Shown: positions 9,201-18,769, counted from the first letter of the stretch. The stretch is DNA of 64,000 nt from Balneolaceae bacterium (GCA_009711805.1 VEMX01000003.1:1-64000), one strand, 5' to 3'. Notes: a model not told the origin generated them from the sequence alone. Numbers and translations: made by a program.

Positions 9201-12200
9201 TTGTTCTTCCGGCTCTTCAACTGCAACCTTTTGGTTAAACAACAATCCTTCGTTTCTGAGCTCTTCAGCTGTCTCTGCTTTCAACGCTACCAGGTTCATT
9301 CGGTATGGGTCAGGCATTCCCTCACCTTCATACTCTACGAGTAGCTCAAAATCAGTTATATATTCATAAAATGTATACTCTAGCTCTCTCAGGTATTCAG
9401 CGGTCTGCTGCCATTCTTGTGCATCTTCGCCCTTTGCAATAATGATAACCGGGCTTTCATCCTTCAAATAAGTTTCAGCTCCCTGTAGTAACCGGTACTC
9501 GTGACCATTAACATCAATCTTAAACAAATTGATGTTGGGCTTATTCATATGCTGCCACCAAGCATCGAAGGTAGTAGCAGAGATTTGTGCCTCTCCTGCA
9601 TCATCTATAAGGTTAAACTCGGGCGTCTGGTTTAATGTGAAACCTGTTTCGGAAGTTTCATCAGAAAGCCCCTTGTTTATCACTTTAAGCTGTTTAACAT
9701 TGTTTTCAACCTGGCTTTGTTGTAAATGTTGGCTTGTTTCTGCCCAGGGCTCAAACGCATACACCTTTCCCTCTTCTCCTACAGCTTCTGCCATTGGCAG
9801 TGCAAATACTCCGAAACCAGCGCCGGCATCCACTACTTTCATGCCCGGTTGCAGGTACTTTCTGGCAAAATCCAGTTCTGTGTCAAGCCAGCTGCCCTGC
9901 TCCAGCAGTACATAGTTGGTAAGTATATTGAGGTCTTGGGGCACACTTACCGAAATACCGTCTGTAGTTGATATAATATGTGTTGGGGTTTTCTTTTCGG
10001 TAGTTGTGTTTGTCTGCGGGGGAGTATCATCTCTCTCTTCTATTTCTATTGTGCCAAGTGCATTCTGTACTTGTGCTTCCACAGATTCTCTCACATTTTC
10101 TATTTCCTGTGTATCAATACTATCTGTACTTTCTGCCACGGAACCCTGATCCGTCTTTTTATCCATCAGGTATTCTTCTCCCGCTGTTTGTATTTCAATA
10201 TGCTCTTGCCATTCATCTTCAACTAAACTCTCTTCATATCCGTGTACTCTCTGCTTCCACATTTCCCGGAATGCAGATGCCAGGTTTTTTCCAAACCTCT
10301 CTCCATTATATAGGGGCGAGTTTGCCACTTTATCTCTCATTCCAGTCCGCATTTTTGCCAGGCTCTCTACATCAGATGCAAGCTCAACGGCTTTTTGTAT
10401 ATAAGTATCCCAGTTATCCGCTACCAAGTTTTCGAAACCGGCATTAGCCAAATGAGTTGCGGCATGCCGTCCGGCAAAGGTAGGTCCCGGCAAACTGACC
10501 ACCGGCACTCCCATCCACAAAGCTTCGCAGGTAGTTAACCCACCTGAATAAGGCCAGGGATCTAATGCTATATCCACCTTATTATAGGCATCCAACAATA
10601 CATCATGGGTAGACTCTCCTTCAAACATCAAACGATCGCCGCTTATACCCTGCAATTCCATCTGTTCTACAATGCGGTCGGTAAACATTTTGGTGCCATA
10701 CTGTTTGCTCTTCAGGAACAAGCGGCTGTTGGGCACCTGATTCATAATTTCGGCCCAGCGGCTAAATAATTCCTTATTCACTTTGGTAGGGTTATTAAAA
10801 CAACCAAAGGTTATATAGCCATTTTCTTTGGCGGGCAATGCTTTTACATCTGGTGTATAATCTGGCGCCAAAAAGCAGATATAATCATCTGGAAGACGTA
10901 CCAGTTTTTCGGTATAAAATTCTTCTTCACCGGCGGGAGTTTCATGCCAATCGGTGAGCAGGTAGTCAACACAATCCAATCCTGTGGTATTAAACAATCC
11001 TCCCACCCATTTCACTACTATAGGTGCGGGATTCAGAGTCACCATCTGCAGACGGTTGTCTTCGGAGTGTCCCGACAGCTCTACTAAAATATCAACATTA
11101 TCCCCACGAATAACCCGTGCAATAACCTCATTATCGTAACCCATAACGGATCTCCATATCAGGGCCCGGTTGCTTATACGGCGGGTAAGCTGATCGATAA
11201 TATTATTGGTGGTATAACAGTACACCTCAACTTGATCTTTCGGGAGGTGCTCGAGAGCTTTGGTAATCATCCAGCCTACCGGATGCTGCCTGAAACCTCC
11301 GGAGATAAAACCAATTTTTAGTTTTTTGTCTTTCTTTTTGTTGTGGGGAACTGGTCGGGGCTCGGCTTTCTTTTCTGCAAACCGCGCATCCCATTTACGG
11401 TGTTCGTTAAAAATTTCTTCTTTGGTGCGTTTGGGATTATAATGCAGTCCCATCAGGTAATTAGAATACGCCTCAATTAAATCGGGCTGCTTATCAATTG
11501 CTTCCTGGTAGTTTTTCTCCGACTCATCAAATCGTCCCATCTCCTGCAGGCACAGGGCATAGTTCACCTGCACACCGGCCACTCTTGGGTACATATTCAT
11601 TACTTGCTTATACAACTCAATGGCGTCTTCGTAGCGTCCCTCACTTTTATATATTTCTGCCAGCCCTACATGTGCGCCCAAATGCTTTTCTTCAAATCCG
11701 AGTATAGCATTCAGGTTTTCTTTGGCTTCATCAAACCGTTTAAGTTTTTGCAGTATAGTTGCCTTCTCAGCATAAGCCTCCAAGTAGGATTCATCAATCT
11801 GAATGGCAATATCAAATAACTCCAAAGCCTTTCTCAGGTCACCCTGATCCTTATATATAGCAGCAATTCTAAAAGCTACTCCCGAACTTTTTGGATCTAA
11901 CTGATTAGCCTTTTGGTAACATTTCAATGCCTCATCAAGTCTTGCCTCAGCCCTGTAAACAGATCCCAGATTCAGCCATGCTTTAAAAAAATCTTCTTTC
12001 TTGTTGATTGCCTGCTTTGCAAAGTCTTCAGCCGGGCCAAACTTCCCTTGCTGAAAAAAAGCTACAGATAGTAAATGAAGGGTTTCTGACTCTTCAGAGC
12101 CTTTCTCGATCGCTCTTTTCAGGTATTTTTCTGCCTTCTCCCATTCCTGTTTTTGAAGTTGAGCTACTCCCAGGTAATGATAGGTTAGCCATGAGGATTG

Positions 12201-12299
12201 CTTCCGCTGTATTAAACGATTTAATGTTCGAATGGCCTTATCCGGATTGGGTTGCTTCTGGTTTAACAAGGCCTGGGCTTGGGCTAGTTCGGTATTCAA
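6234..12299 (-). CDS. Giant multidomain glycosyltransferase/methyltransferase
   Basis: 2021 residues read as at least five parts. TPR repeats fill about 1-290. An OGT/SPINDLY-like GT41 domain spans about 325-690, with GGFRQHPVG holding the His matching the OGT active-site His, FNNPTKVN, and the [23 protein letters not shown] donor-site block. An FkbM-type methyltransferase spans about 785-1005 ([17 protein letters not shown] loop; [15 protein letters not shown]). A helical region follows to about 1390. A GT2-like domain lies at about 1394-1600 ([15 protein letters not shown], Asp-rich metal site), and a GT4-like domain at about 1640-2021. The start is TTG with a stop five codons upstream; the next in-frame Met is at about 234. 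Location beside flagellin suggests O-glycosylation and glycan elongation/methylation of flagellin, which is inferred. Confidence 0.88.
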   Translation of the reverse strand: MNTELAQAQALLNQKQPNPDKAIRTLNRLIQRKQSSWLTYHYLGVAQLQKQEWEKAEKYLKRAIEKGSEESETLHLLSVAFFQQGKFGPAEDFAKQAINKKEDFFKAWLNLGSVYRAEARLDEALKCYQKANQLDPKSSGVAFRIAAIYKDQGDLRKALELFDIAIQIDESYLEAYAEKATILQKLKRFDEAKENLNAILGFEEKHLGAHVGLAEIYKSEGRYEDAIELYKQVMNMYPRVAGVQVNYALCLQEMGRFDESEKNYQEAIDKQPDLIEAYSNYLMGLHYNPKRTKEEIFNEHRKWDARFAEKKAEPRPVPHNKKKDKKLKIGFISGGFRQHPVGWMITKALEHLPKDQVEVYCYTTNNIIDQLTRRISNRALIWRSVMGYDNEVIARVIRGDNVDILVELSGHSEDNRLQMVTLNPAPIVVKWVGGLFNTTGLDCVDYLLTDWHETPAGEEEFYTEKLVRLPDDYICFLAPDYTPDVKALPAKENGYITFGCFNNPTKVNKELFSRWAEIMNQVPNSRLFLKSKQYGTKMFTDRIVEQMELQGISGDRLMFEGESTHDVLLDAYNKVDIALDPWPYSGGLTTCEALWMGVPVVSLPGPTFAGRHAATHLANAGFENLVADNWDTYIQKAVELASDVESLAKMRTGMRDKVANSPLYNGERFGKNLASAFREMWKQRVHGYEESLVEDEWQEHIEIQTAGEEYLMDKKTDQGSVAESTDSIDTQEIENVRESVEAQVQNALGTIEIEERDDTPPQTNTTTEKKTPTHIISTTDGISVSVPQDLNILTNYVLLEQGSWLDTELDFARKYLQPGMKVVDAGAGFGVFALPMAEAVGEEGKVYAFEPWAETSQHLQQSQVENNVKQLKVINKGLSDETSETGFTLNQTPEFNLIDDAGEAQISATTFDAWWQHMNKPNINLFKIDVNGHEYRLLQGAETYLKDESPVIIIAKGEDAQEWQQTAEYLRELEYTFYEYITDFELLVEYEGEGMPDPYRMNLVALKAETAEELRNEGLLFNQKVAVEEPEEQSWRKYLQSLPWTSEKSLGWFNASQNKENEDYLRALDYICAAETSAGLDPNQRVLLMLSAAQALIRIYNQEGCSLPVAFTLARMMNALGKRQQAVQIMQDLMETTNLGQENMHADRPFLLPVKVQDKTSVQTDFQKWLMVRTVEAWLLLKDVSSYAVGRDEAQLLQVLHTNPEVLPEIECRFGLTALRNNLVLNEAEKNIISNSFSASPNQEIVNGLLGIESETEENHTAQHSESSEEVSTPDTKAKIFGDSFWNEPLNPQRAEKIMTFINRFSSLDFDNRLLQQVLIETEERLKEEPTDNVAFFIQVHALLLIPEYQLSVDEGNSREMFKDLESKNWGHKRALYKYWFSSVKYINEINQPKVSAVLISNKFKEKSVENFKRLSEQLDGIGELIFVNNGKADAEFERLMPYIDTYVKMKGNSGAYLARNMGTVFAKGELLLFVDDDGIPDGGMIEAHIKEHEARDILVSRGVYYSDDPADDPWHYSMGDEICPAVTLLEGNAVYSAKAFYQVGGWGDYILFGHGGKELSCRLLGLDPDMNKQIYTPHSRLNHNYVRSLDHQKTKDKKQTYSSYLLRTKHNNFRGIMDIWPDSFSGKNTVSEKKAETGNIWVLDAGLHSQNGHHYTYAKELVKYFEESPQKFTLLTHRAFDESLLPGQKVLPVLTQSPYRFQENVIQGIKESNRITYEELTTHLSEKIQPGDKVVMHTTGINNLQGVLDWYKELPFQPAVEMRICFQEALTNRFAKADETLDRMEEQLLEYASVFQPNLQISCAPESLTKMYAQKLNYIPKAVGCMVKSAMLDVEKDSHKREMEEFLYISSGRDVQGVRLMLELVLKLQGKSTNYRLTVYTGLMHEAYQERFRKLAGDRVHIIEKDDPEYSYDGLIQRSSAVLLPYEPEHFGNKLSGILLDVLAGKTPVLTTKGTYSDTFIKRFDEKPGVTIGDFTTNALYQSIGKFMKHHKKYKQAAQTAAKYVREHYDAQNVIKNTIS

Positions 12300-12598
12300 A
12301 ATAAAGCTGTTTTAGTTTTTCAGTTTTGTCTTTCTCTTATATATGTCAAAAACAATGCCAGTAATTGTTCTTTCCGGTCTTAGTAATGCAAACTATCGGC
12401 TTAAAAAGGGCTTGACGATCTTAACCCGCATTTTTTGGGGTTTTTCGCATTCTTTATAGTTGTGGTGCACTAATGGATATCTATGGCAGAGAGGCTAAAT
12501 TTTCCGTGGCAGAATTTTTTTCCGTCTGTCCACGCCTGTTTCTTTAGTACGTTGCAGGCTTTAAACCACTAATTCAAAACAAGGCAGCCGGAATTATT
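12300..12598 (-). other. Intergenic stretch between acyl ligase and giant glycosyltransferase
   Basis: About 300 bases with no gene I can support. It holds the candidate -24/-12 box at 12345-12360. No clear terminator for the upstream acyl ligase gene was seen. Confidence 0.5.
12345..12360 (-). promoter_or_regulatory. Candidate -24/-12 promoter of the giant glycosyltransferase
   Basis: Minus-strand TGGCAT-TGTTT-TTGAC, about 46 bases upstream of the TTG start. It fits the sigma-54 -24 box and spacing, but the -12 box has GA where GC is expected. The same 14-base core occurs at 14101-14115 upstream of the acyl ligase and, with TGGTAC, before flhB. Confidence 0.45.
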
Positions 12599-13954
12599 TC
12601 ATTTTACGTAAGGACTTCCTTTGATTTTTCTCACATGCTTAGCTGTTTCATTTAGTAGTATTTCATCTACTTGCTTGATGATGGCGGGTACTTTGTAGGA
12701 ATCCAGTTTTTCTTTGCAGTATTCTAAAATGGCTTTCTTTAGGTTTTTTCTGTCATCATTATCATCATTTATAACCACTTCTACCTTTACAATCTCACCC
12801 ATAGCCGGACTTTTCATTCCATAAACGTATGCTTCTTTCACCATTCCGCTTGCTAGAATACACTGCTCAATCTCTTCTGGTATTACTTTATGGTTGCCTA
12901 CTTTTATAGAGGCTGAACTGCGGCCAAGAAACCGTACCCGGCCCGTGGTCTGTATCACCAAGTCTCCTGTATTTATAAATCCATCTTCTTCAAAAAGATC
13001 ATTATTCCCTATATACCTCTGATCTGCATAACCGGGTTTTACATACAGTATTCGGTCGTCTCCTATTTTAATTTGGTTTCCATTCACCTCTTTTTCCAGA
13101 TAACTAGCTGGAAACCCCTCCAACCCATCTTTTACCGAAAAACATACTCCAGCTTCTGTAGATGCATAGATATGGATAATCTTGGCTTTTGGGAATTTAT
13201 TTTTCAATTGATTCAGAATCTGTTGATCCGCAATTTCCCCTCCCAGGGTGATATATTTTAAATCCATCTGGTTGATCGCTTCATGCCCCAGTATTCTCCT
13301 CCAAAAAGAAGGGGTTCCTGAAAGGGCGTTACATCCGTTTGTTGCCAGTTCATGTAATTGCTCGTCAAAATCGGCATCAGAGGAGGGACACAATAGAACG
13401 GCTCCCGATAATATTGACTGCATAAATACCTGTATGCCTGCAAAACGGGTTAATTCATATGTTAGCCCCCAACGCACATTTTTACCTATTGAATGATTCC
13501 TCTTGGTCGTTCTGGTTAAACTTCTGAATGAATGTTCTACCAATTTGGGCTCTCCTGTAGTGCCCGAAGTAGGAATCAGCCACCGGGTGTGGATATCCTG
13601 GCCATTGTTGTTTGCCGCCCGGTTAATGTCTTGTTCATACTCTGATAGTATAAGCCGGTGATGTTCTATTTTTATTTTACCGTCTATATTTGCTTCTTCG
13701 TAAAACCGAGCAGCTGTTTCGGCCTGTATATCACCAGGGATAAGCAGCATAGAGGAGGCCTCGCCATGCAGTACCGGTAACAATTTAGCTAAATCTTCAC
13801 GGTTGCCTTCCACAACAATGTTACGGCCCCTTACTTTTTGAAGTACATCACGGTTTGATCTCGAGAAGTTACTGAACCATCCATAGGTAAAACTAACATC
13901 ACCTGTTACAAAAGCTACTCTTTGCGGAGATACCTGGGTTATAAATTTTAGCAT
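12599..13954 (-). CDS. AMP-forming acyl/aryl ligase (ANL superfamily)
   Basis: 451 residues, with a short N-terminal part compared with the usual 500-550. ANL core motifs are clear: PTSGTTGEPK (A3 P-loop, about 128-137), IYASTEAG (A5), INTGDLV (A7), FLGRSSASIKVGNHKVIPEEIE (A8 hinge), and an NETAKHVRK block giving the A10 Lys. Such enzymes activate a carboxylic acid as acyl-AMP and then usually as a CoA or carrier thioester. The ATG has AGAGGA upstream. It heads the minus-strand run that leads to the sugar genes and flagellin, so supplying an acyl group for a flagellar sugar is possible. The substrate cannot be read. Confidence 0.82.
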   Translation of the reverse strand: MLKFITQVSPQRVAFVTGDVSFTYGWFSNFSRSNRDVLQKVRGRNIVVEGNREDLAKLLPVLHGEASSMLLIPGDIQAETAARFYEEANIDGKIKIEHHRLILSEYEQDINRAANNNGQDIHTRWLIPTSGTTGEPKLVEHSFRSLTRTTKRNHSIGKNVRWGLTYELTRFAGIQVFMQSILSGAVLLCPSSDADFDEQLHELATNGCNALSGTPSFWRRILGHEAINQMDLKYITLGGEIADQQILNQLKNKFPKAKIIHIYASTEAGVCFSVKDGLEGFPASYLEKEVNGNQIKIGDDRILYVKPGYADQRYIGNNDLFEEDGFINTGDLVIQTTGRVRFLGRSSASIKVGNHKVIPEEIEQCILASGMVKEAYVYGMKSPAMGEIVKVEVVINDDNDDRKNLKKAILEYCKEKLDSYKVPAIIKQVDEILLNETAKHVRKIKGSPYVK

Positions 13955-14099
13955 GGTTCTGTTCCTCTTTACTTGAATTATACTTCACCTAACCGTAGTC
14001 AGGAATTTCTTGTTTTAATAATGCCAGTGCATAAATTTGTTCTGTATTCAACATTCAACTGTTTAGCATCTATATGATTTGTCGCTATATGCTGTTAAT

Positions 14100-14115
14100 C
14101 TCAAAAACAATGCCA
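14100..14115 (-). promoter_or_regulatory. Candidate -24/-12 promoter of the acyl ligase
   Basis: Minus-strand TGGCAT-TGTTT-TTGAG. The expected start is near 14088, leaving a leader of about 130 bases. The -12 box is GA instead of GC, as in its near-identical copy upstream of the giant glycosyltransferase. Confidence 0.4.
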
Positions 14116-14356
14116 TGGATTATTCTCCCTTCTTCCGGCATACTCCCCGCTCATTTTTGAAGTCCCCTTCACCCCTTCTTCGGTCAGAAAGCGCATTTCT
14201 CACCTTATTTTCATTTTTTATGCCTTTAAAGCAGACTATACCGCTACAGAGGTTATTTTTTCCTTTGTAGAAAATTTTTCCGCTTTCGTTTTTTAAAGCA
14301 AGGGGGGACATGACGTAAATAGCTCTTACACCCCTTTATAAGCGCATCTTCTCCTT

Positions 14357-14372
14357 TGGCATAGTAATTGCC
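14357..14372 (+). promoter_or_regulatory. Sigma-54 type promoter upstream of fliS
   Basis: TGGCAT-AGTAA-TTGCC has the canonical GG-N10-GC spacing. It lies about 165 bases before the fliS ATG. It is also part of a short palindrome, TTTGGCA...TGCCAAA. Confidence 0.5.
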
Positions 14373-14458
14373 AAACCATGGTACACGATCAATTACAGTT
14401 TCAACAGACCGTAATTCATCAGAAACATTAGAACTTTTTTATAAAACACTAATGGATT

Positions 14459-14485
14459 TAACTTTTTTCGGGTATTGGCCGATAA
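14459..14485 (+). promoter_or_regulatory. Sigma-28 promoter of fliS-fliD
   Basis: TAACTTTT, 11 bases, then a perfect GCCGATAA (14478-14485), matching the enteric FliA consensus TAAAGTTT-N11-GCCGATAA closely. It precedes the fliS ATG by 52 bases. Together with the upstream sigma-54 box it gives two-tier control of the filament-cap genes. Confidence 0.8.
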
Positions 14486-14537
14486 GCAATCTACAACAAC
14501 TACCTGGCATAAAAGATAGATCGTAAAGTAAAGAGAT

Positions 14538-14870
14538 ATGCAAGACCCACAATACATCTACCAGAAACAATCGGTAATGAATGCATCGCCACTAAAATTA
14601 GTGGTTAAGATGTATGATTTGGCTATTCAGGCCTCTTACCGAGAAGATGGAAAAAGAGTCCGAGAGATACTTTCTGAGCTAATTCAAGGTCTTAATTTTG
14701 ATTATGAACCTTCGAGTCAGCTTTTTGAGTTGTACCGATATTGTCAGGATTTGTCCCGCAAGGAACAATTCGAAGATATACGAGAGATACTCGAGCCCTT
14801 GCGAGAAACATGGGAAGAGGTTGCAAATAAGCAACCAGCTGCTGCCATTTCAGGTCGCAGGTACACCTAA
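14538..14870 (+). CDS. fliS: Flagellin export chaperone FliS
   Basis: 110 residues. The N-terminus has Y-I-Y-Q-K-Q-S then ASPLKLVVKMYDLAIQA, the FliS signature (TASPxxLVxMLYDGAI in most members). FliS binds the flagellin C-terminus in the cytoplasm and keeps it from polymerising before export. The gene starts a plus-strand run fliS-fliD-FliT-like-FlgM-like under a strong sigma-28 motif, as expected for late flagellar genes. It sits just across a divergent promoter region from the glycosylation genes. Confidence 0.9.
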   Translation: MQDPQYIYQKQSVMNASPLKLVVKMYDLAIQASYREDGKRVREILSELIQGLNFDYEPSSQLFELYRYCQDLSRKEQFEDIREILEPLRETWEEVANKQPAAAISGRRYT

Positions 14871-14888
14871 TAATTAACGGTAGTAATT

Positions 14889-16280
14889 ATGGCTTCTATA
14901 TCCGGTCTTTTGAGTCAAACAAGTTCTTACGAGTCATTCGTAACTCAACTTGTGCAGATTGAAAGTCAGAAAAAATTCAGGATGCAGTTTGAGAAGTTAG
15001 ACCGAACCGAAGAGAAAAAGGCTTTGGGTTCTGTCAGTTCTGCTATTACCTCTCTCGAAAATATTATTGAGGAACTCGAAACTCCTACCAATAAATCTTT
15101 CCAACCATTTTCTACCAGCTCTACAGATGATTCCGTAGTAACGGTTAATTCGGCCACTGGAATTGATGATCCATCCACCTTTAATATTACTGTAGATCGC
15201 CTGGCTTCTAAAGACACGGCGCTTTCGCAAGTTAAAACGGGAAGCGATACCGATCTGGCCGCATTTGGCGATGGTTCTATTGATGTTACCATAGGCGATA
15301 CAACAGAAACTATAACTGTGGCTACTACCAAAGATGATGGAAGTGGTGGCACAGTAGATATGACCAACGAAGAAATTTTTACTTCCTTCACTGACCAAAT
15401 TGAAAGTTTATTTGGGGAGCAGGCAAAAGCAAGTGTATTCCAGGTAAACGATACAGACGTGCAATTTTCGGTACAGAGCTTAACAACTGGATTTGACAAC
15501 CGCATACAGTTGAGCAATGCAACCGGAGTAATGTCAGAGATATCTTCTAATGTAACACACCTTACCCCCGAAGCCGAGTTAGATGCTTCATTTACGGTAG
15601 ACGGCATTACCTTTGAACGAAGCGAAAACACAATAGATGATGCCATAAGTGGATTATCTTTTACCTTAAAAAAGGCTACCGGCCAACAAGAACAAATGTC
15701 GGTAGAGCGGGATATTGAATCCGCCGTTTCGAATGTAGAAGATTTTGTGTCGGCTTTTAATGATCTCAATTCAAACATCCGGAAAAAGACATTTATCAAC
15801 CCTGATACGGGGAATAAAGGCCCCCTTCAGGGAATGAGATCGATAAGGAATTTAAGTTTAAATCTTCGCCAAACAGCCATGCTCGAATTTTCCGGAGCAG
15901 CTTCCGGTGAAGTGTCTCGATTGTCAGACATGGGCATCACTTTTGATAATGATGGTACCATGAAGATTGAAGACAAAGATTTATTGGAAGAAATATTAGC
16001 GGATCGTCCCGAAGAAGTAGAAGCCTTCTTTGAAACCGCAGATTCTCCCATTGCACAAATGAAGGCCCGCGCAGTTTCGTATACCGAATCTGAGGGAATT
16101 TTATCTGCCCTGGAAGATGGAGTGGAACAAAAACTCGATCGGCTCGATAAAAGCATTGAACGAGAAGAAAAGTACCTGGCAGATTATGAAGCCAAACAGC
16201 GGGAAATTTTCAATCAACTGGATCTACTGCTCGAACAGGGGCAGGCTCAATTTGATCAGGTAGCAAACTTCATTTCATAA
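14889..16280 (+). CDS. fliD: Flagellar filament cap protein FliD (HAP2)
   Basis: 463 residues. The N-terminal SISGLLSQTSSYESFVTQLVQIE region and the C-terminal coiled coil (LDRLDKSIEREEKYLADYEAKQ), ending with LLEQGQAQFDQVANFI, are typical of FliD. The middle is variable, as usual. FliD forms the cap under which flagellin folds at the filament tip. It follows fliS by 18 bases and precedes the small FliT-like gene by two. Confidence 0.93.
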   Translation: MASISGLLSQTSSYESFVTQLVQIESQKKFRMQFEKLDRTEEKKALGSVSSAITSLENIIEELETPTNKSFQPFSTSSTDDSVVTVNSATGIDDPSTFNITVDRLASKDTALSQVKTGSDTDLAAFGDGSIDVTIGDTTETITVATTKDDGSGGTVDMTNEEIFTSFTDQIESLFGEQAKASVFQVNDTDVQFSVQSLTTGFDNRIQLSNATGVMSEISSNVTHLTPEAELDASFTVDGITFERSENTIDDAISGLSFTLKKATGQQEQMSVERDIESAVSNVEDFVSAFNDLNSNIRKKTFINPDTGNKGPLQGMRSIRNLSLNLRQTAMLEFSGAASGEVSRLSDMGITFDNDGTMKIEDKDLLEEILADRPEEVEAFFETADSPIAQMKARAVSYTESEGILSALEDGVEQKLDRLDKSIEREEKYLADYEAKQREIFNQLDLLLEQGQAQFDQVANFIS

Positions 16281-16282
16281 TT

Positions 16283-16660
16283 ATGAAGACATCTACAATA
16301 ATGAAACCTATACACGATCTTATACAAAAACTAAATAACAGTAGTCAGAAAATATTAGATGAAATTAACAGCGAAGAACCATCTATTGAGTATATTAAAG
16401 ATGAGTTGAATAGCCGGGAATCATTAGTAAAGAAATTAAATTCTATATCAGAAATACATCCGTATAATTCTTTTTCGATTAGTGAACGAGCTTCACTAAA
16501 AACGAAATTTGATACTTTTATAGAACTCAACAACAGTATACACAGTAATTTAAAAACCATGCTGAGCCGACAGCGGGAAAAAATAGTAACGGCCGTAAAG
16601 CAACGAAAGGTTGAGAAACAATATACAGTTTCAAACAAACCAGACATTTCGTACTTTTAA
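16283..16660 (+). CDS. Small helical protein, FliT-like chaperone candidate
   Basis: 125 residues, almost entirely predicted helix, with no transmembrane segment. It starts two bases after fliD, the position fliT has in many flagellar operons, and FliT is likewise a short helical protein that chaperones FliD. The C-terminus ends in a short aromatic tail (DISYF). Sequence similarity to FliT is too weak for me to claim; the assignment is by position, size and helical character. An internal ATG at 16301 is an alternative start. Confidence 0.55.
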   Translation: MKTSTIMKPIHDLIQKLNNSSQKILDEINSEEPSIEYIKDELNSRESLVKKLNSISEIHPYNSFSISERASLKTKFDTFIELNNSIHSNLKTMLSRQREKIVTAVKQRKVEKQYTVSNKPDISYF

Positions 16661-16687
16661 ATATTGATGAATAAGAGGGATGATATC

Positions 16688-17047
16688 ATGGATATTAACA
16701 AACTTTCGAATCACGTAAACGAACAAGTAAATAATGCCGGCTCAACCGAGCATGCAAAAAGTGCTTCTAAAACTTCCGCTGCGGATAAAGATAAAAACAG
16801 CTTTTCCGATAAGGTGTCGTTGGATAACTTCAGCTCCAAGAAAAGCGAGCAACTGTTCGCTAAAATAGAGCTGGAGAAGATTAACCGCGAATCCTTCAGT
16901 AAGCTAAAAGATTATAAAGGAAAGCTTAAAGAGTACGAAGCAGCCAAAAGCCAATCGGATGAAGCAGCCAAAGATACCGAAATCGGTAAAATGCTCAACG
17001 ATCCCGATGTGTGGTCTACAATAGCACAAAACATCATTGACAAATAA
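16688..17047 (+). CDS. Small charged protein, possible FlgM-like anti-sigma factor
   Basis: 119 residues from the ATG at 16688, which has a GAGGG eight bases upstream; an in-frame TTG at 16664 would add eight residues. It begins MDINKLSNHVNEQVN, then a low-complexity Ser/Ala/Lys stretch, then SDKVSLDNFSSKKSEQLFA and a helical C-terminus ending in IAQNIID. The layout (disordered N-terminus, D-K-V-S-L segment, C-terminal helices) resembles FlgM, which binds FliA until the hook is finished. The match is by layout only. It is the last gene before a strong terminator. Confidence 0.5.
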   Translation: MDINKLSNHVNEQVNNAGSTEHAKSASKTSAADKDKNSFSDKVSLDNFSSKKSEQLFAKIELEKINRESFSKLKDYKGKLKEYEAAKSQSDEAAKDTEIGKMLNDPDVWSTIAQNIIDK

Positions 17048-17081
17048 TTCCTACTTAGTCTTACTTAAGAGAATATTTTAT

Positions 17082-17109
17082 AAAAGAGAGCTTTTGGAGC
17101 TCTCTTTTT
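17082..17109 (+). terminator. Intrinsic terminator after the fliS-fliD run
   Basis: Perfect 11-bp stem AAAAGAGAGCT / AGCTCTCTTTT around a TTTGG loop, running straight into T residues. It separates the fliS operon from the NtrC-type regulator. Confidence 0.9.
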
Positions 17110-17198
17110 GTATATATAATAATGTATATTCAGTCATCTTCTTTGCAAGGAAGATGCAAATATGGTACACTTTTAAATAAAATAATGACCTTTCATTT

Positions 17199-18614
17199 AT
17201 GAAGAGATCTGTTCTTGTTGTTGATGATGACGAATTGTTATTGGGGTTCCTGGAAGAAATCCTCTCAAAAGACGGATATGACGTAACAGCTTTTGAATCC
17301 CCTGTAAAAGCTACAGAGTATTTATCTGACAATTCCGTTGATCTGGTGATCACAGATGTAAAAATGAATGAGATGACCGGAGATGAAGTATTAAACTTTG
17401 TCCAAAAAAAAGTACCCAAAACAGGGGTTATCATGATCACCGGCTTTGGTAATATAAACCATGCCGTACGTGCCCTTCATAAAGGTGCCCATGATTATAT
17501 CACCAAACCCTTTAAGGCGAAAGAAATTTTGTTCAGAGTACAGCGGTTCTTTGACTCTGGCGGCCAGAAAGCAGCCCCAAAAAAGAAGACCTCCTCTGCA
17601 AAAAAGAGTGACAAAAAGGAAAAATCTGAACTGGTAAGTCCGGTCGATAACTCCCAGAAAGGGGAAAACAAATTTATTGGTAACGACCCTCAGATAAAGA
17701 AATTGATGCGGGTACTTCCCCAAATAGCCCGTAACGCTGCCCCGGTATTAATCCAGGGAGAAAGTGGAACTGGAAAAGAAGTATTTGCCCATCAAATTCA
17801 TGCAAACAGTAACCGTTCGGAAGGCCCATACATTAAGATTAATTGTGCCAATTTACCTTCTGAGCTGGTGGAAAGTACGCTATTCGGCCATGTAAAAGGG
17901 GCATTTACAGGAGCTATCTCGGATCGGGAAGGAGCTTTTGATGCAGCCGGTGGCGGTACCCTGCTGCTCGACGAGATCACCGAAATTGACATCAACGTAC
18001 AGGCTAAATTGTTGAGGGTGCTCCAGGAAAACGAGTTTTACCGAGTGGGCAGCCAAAAGCCTTTAAAAGCCAACGTTCGCATTATTGCAACCTCGAACCG
18101 TAATATTTCCAAGTCTATCTCTGACAAAACTTTCAGGGAAGACTTATACTACCGCCTGAACGTATTTCCAATCGAAATTCCACCTCTCAGACACCGAAAG
18201 GGAGACATCCCATTACTGGCCAACTATTTTGTAGATCTTTACTCATCCCGCTATGGAATGGAACGAAAAGAAATATCCGAAGAGCTTATGGATTTTTTGG
18301 TTAATCAGGACTGGCGTGGTAACGTTCGGGAATTGAATAACAAAATACACCGGGGATTTATACTGGCTCAGGAAAGTAAAGAAATGACTATTGAGCATAT
18401 CGATAACAAATTATTTTCCAGTGTGGATAACGAGTTGGCTTCCGAAATACTGAATGCCGACCTTCCCCTCATGTCTATAGAAGACATGGAGCTTCAGCTT
18501 ATTAAAAAAGCCCTGGAACATACCCAGGGCAATCAAAAAGAAGCAGCAAAGTTACTGGGTATCTCGGACCGAACCATCCGTAACAAATTAAAGAACGCGA
18601 AGAAAGACAAATAA
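17199..18614 (+). CDS. NtrC-family sigma-54 dependent response regulator, flagellar activator
   Basis: 471 residues with three domains. The receiver domain (1-115) has acidic DDD at 9-11, phospho-acceptor Asp53 (ITDVKM) and Lys103 (ITKPF). A Lys/Ser-rich linker follows. The AAA+ domain has Walker A GESGTGKE (187-194), the GAFTGA sigma-54 contact loop (234-239) and GGGTLLLDEIT Walker B. The Fis-type HTH is at the C-terminus (AAKLLGISDRTIRNKL). The family remodels sigma-54 holoenzyme to open promoters. Its position between flagellar operons suggests the FlrC/FlgR role. No kinase is adjacent; the one at 55162 is the best partner candidate. Confidence 0.9.
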   Translation: MKRSVLVVDDDELLLGFLEEILSKDGYDVTAFESPVKATEYLSDNSVDLVITDVKMNEMTGDEVLNFVQKKVPKTGVIMITGFGNINHAVRALHKGAHDYITKPFKAKEILFRVQRFFDSGGQKAAPKKKTSSAKKSDKKEKSELVSPVDNSQKGENKFIGNDPQIKKLMRVLPQIARNAAPVLIQGESGTGKEVFAHQIHANSNRSEGPYIKINCANLPSELVESTLFGHVKGAFTGAISDREGAFDAAGGGTLLLDEITEIDINVQAKLLRVLQENEFYRVGSQKPLKANVRIIATSNRNISKSISDKTFREDLYYRLNVFPIEIPPLRHRKGDIPLLANYFVDLYSSRYGMERKEISEELMDFLVNQDWRGNVRELNNKIHRGFILAQESKEMTIEHIDNKLFSSVDNELASEILNADLPLMSIEDMELQLIKKALEHTQGNQKEAAKLLGISDRTIRNKLKNAKKDK

Positions 18615-18644
18615 TTCATCTGTTTGGTTACTTCACTCTTTAAC

Positions 18645-18690
18645 AAAAAATCCGGCTACCTTCCTATTCAGGTTGGTAACCGGTTTTTTT
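18645..18690. terminator. Bidirectional terminator between convergent genes
   Basis: AAAAAA-t-CCGGCTACC, a loop of 14 bases, then GGTAACCGG-TTTTTTT. The stem has one mismatch. The flanking A and T runs allow use on both strands, for the plus-strand regulator and the minus-strand flg operon. Confidence 0.8.
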
Positions 18691-18769
18691 ATTCACTGCA
18701 TGGATAATAGCAGCCCTTTGTCTGTATTGTAATATTCTATTCTTCAGAATACCTGTCACTAATTTCTCT

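Larger units (their letters stand above)
13955..14537. other. Divergent promoter region, acyl ligase / fliS
   Basis: About 580 bases without a supported gene. It carries a minus-strand -24/-12-like box (14100-14115) and, for fliS on the plus strand, a sigma-54 box (14357-14372) and a sigma-28 box (14459-14485). Confidence 0.6.

Noticed and set aside
12393-12400. Minus-strand GCCGATAG as a sigma-28 -10 box for the giant glycosyltransferase
   Set aside because: No TTAA-type -35 at the N11 spacing; a TTAAGATC exists but 16 bases away. The -24/-12-like box nearer the gene fits better.
14120-14311. 63-codon minus-strand frame upstream of fliS
   Set aside because: Low-complexity Lys/Arg/Glu product, no ribosome site, overlaps the divergent promoter region.
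14966-15799. 277-codon frame opposite fliD
   Set aside because: Lies entirely antisense to fliD, which has clear family motifs; a shadow frame.
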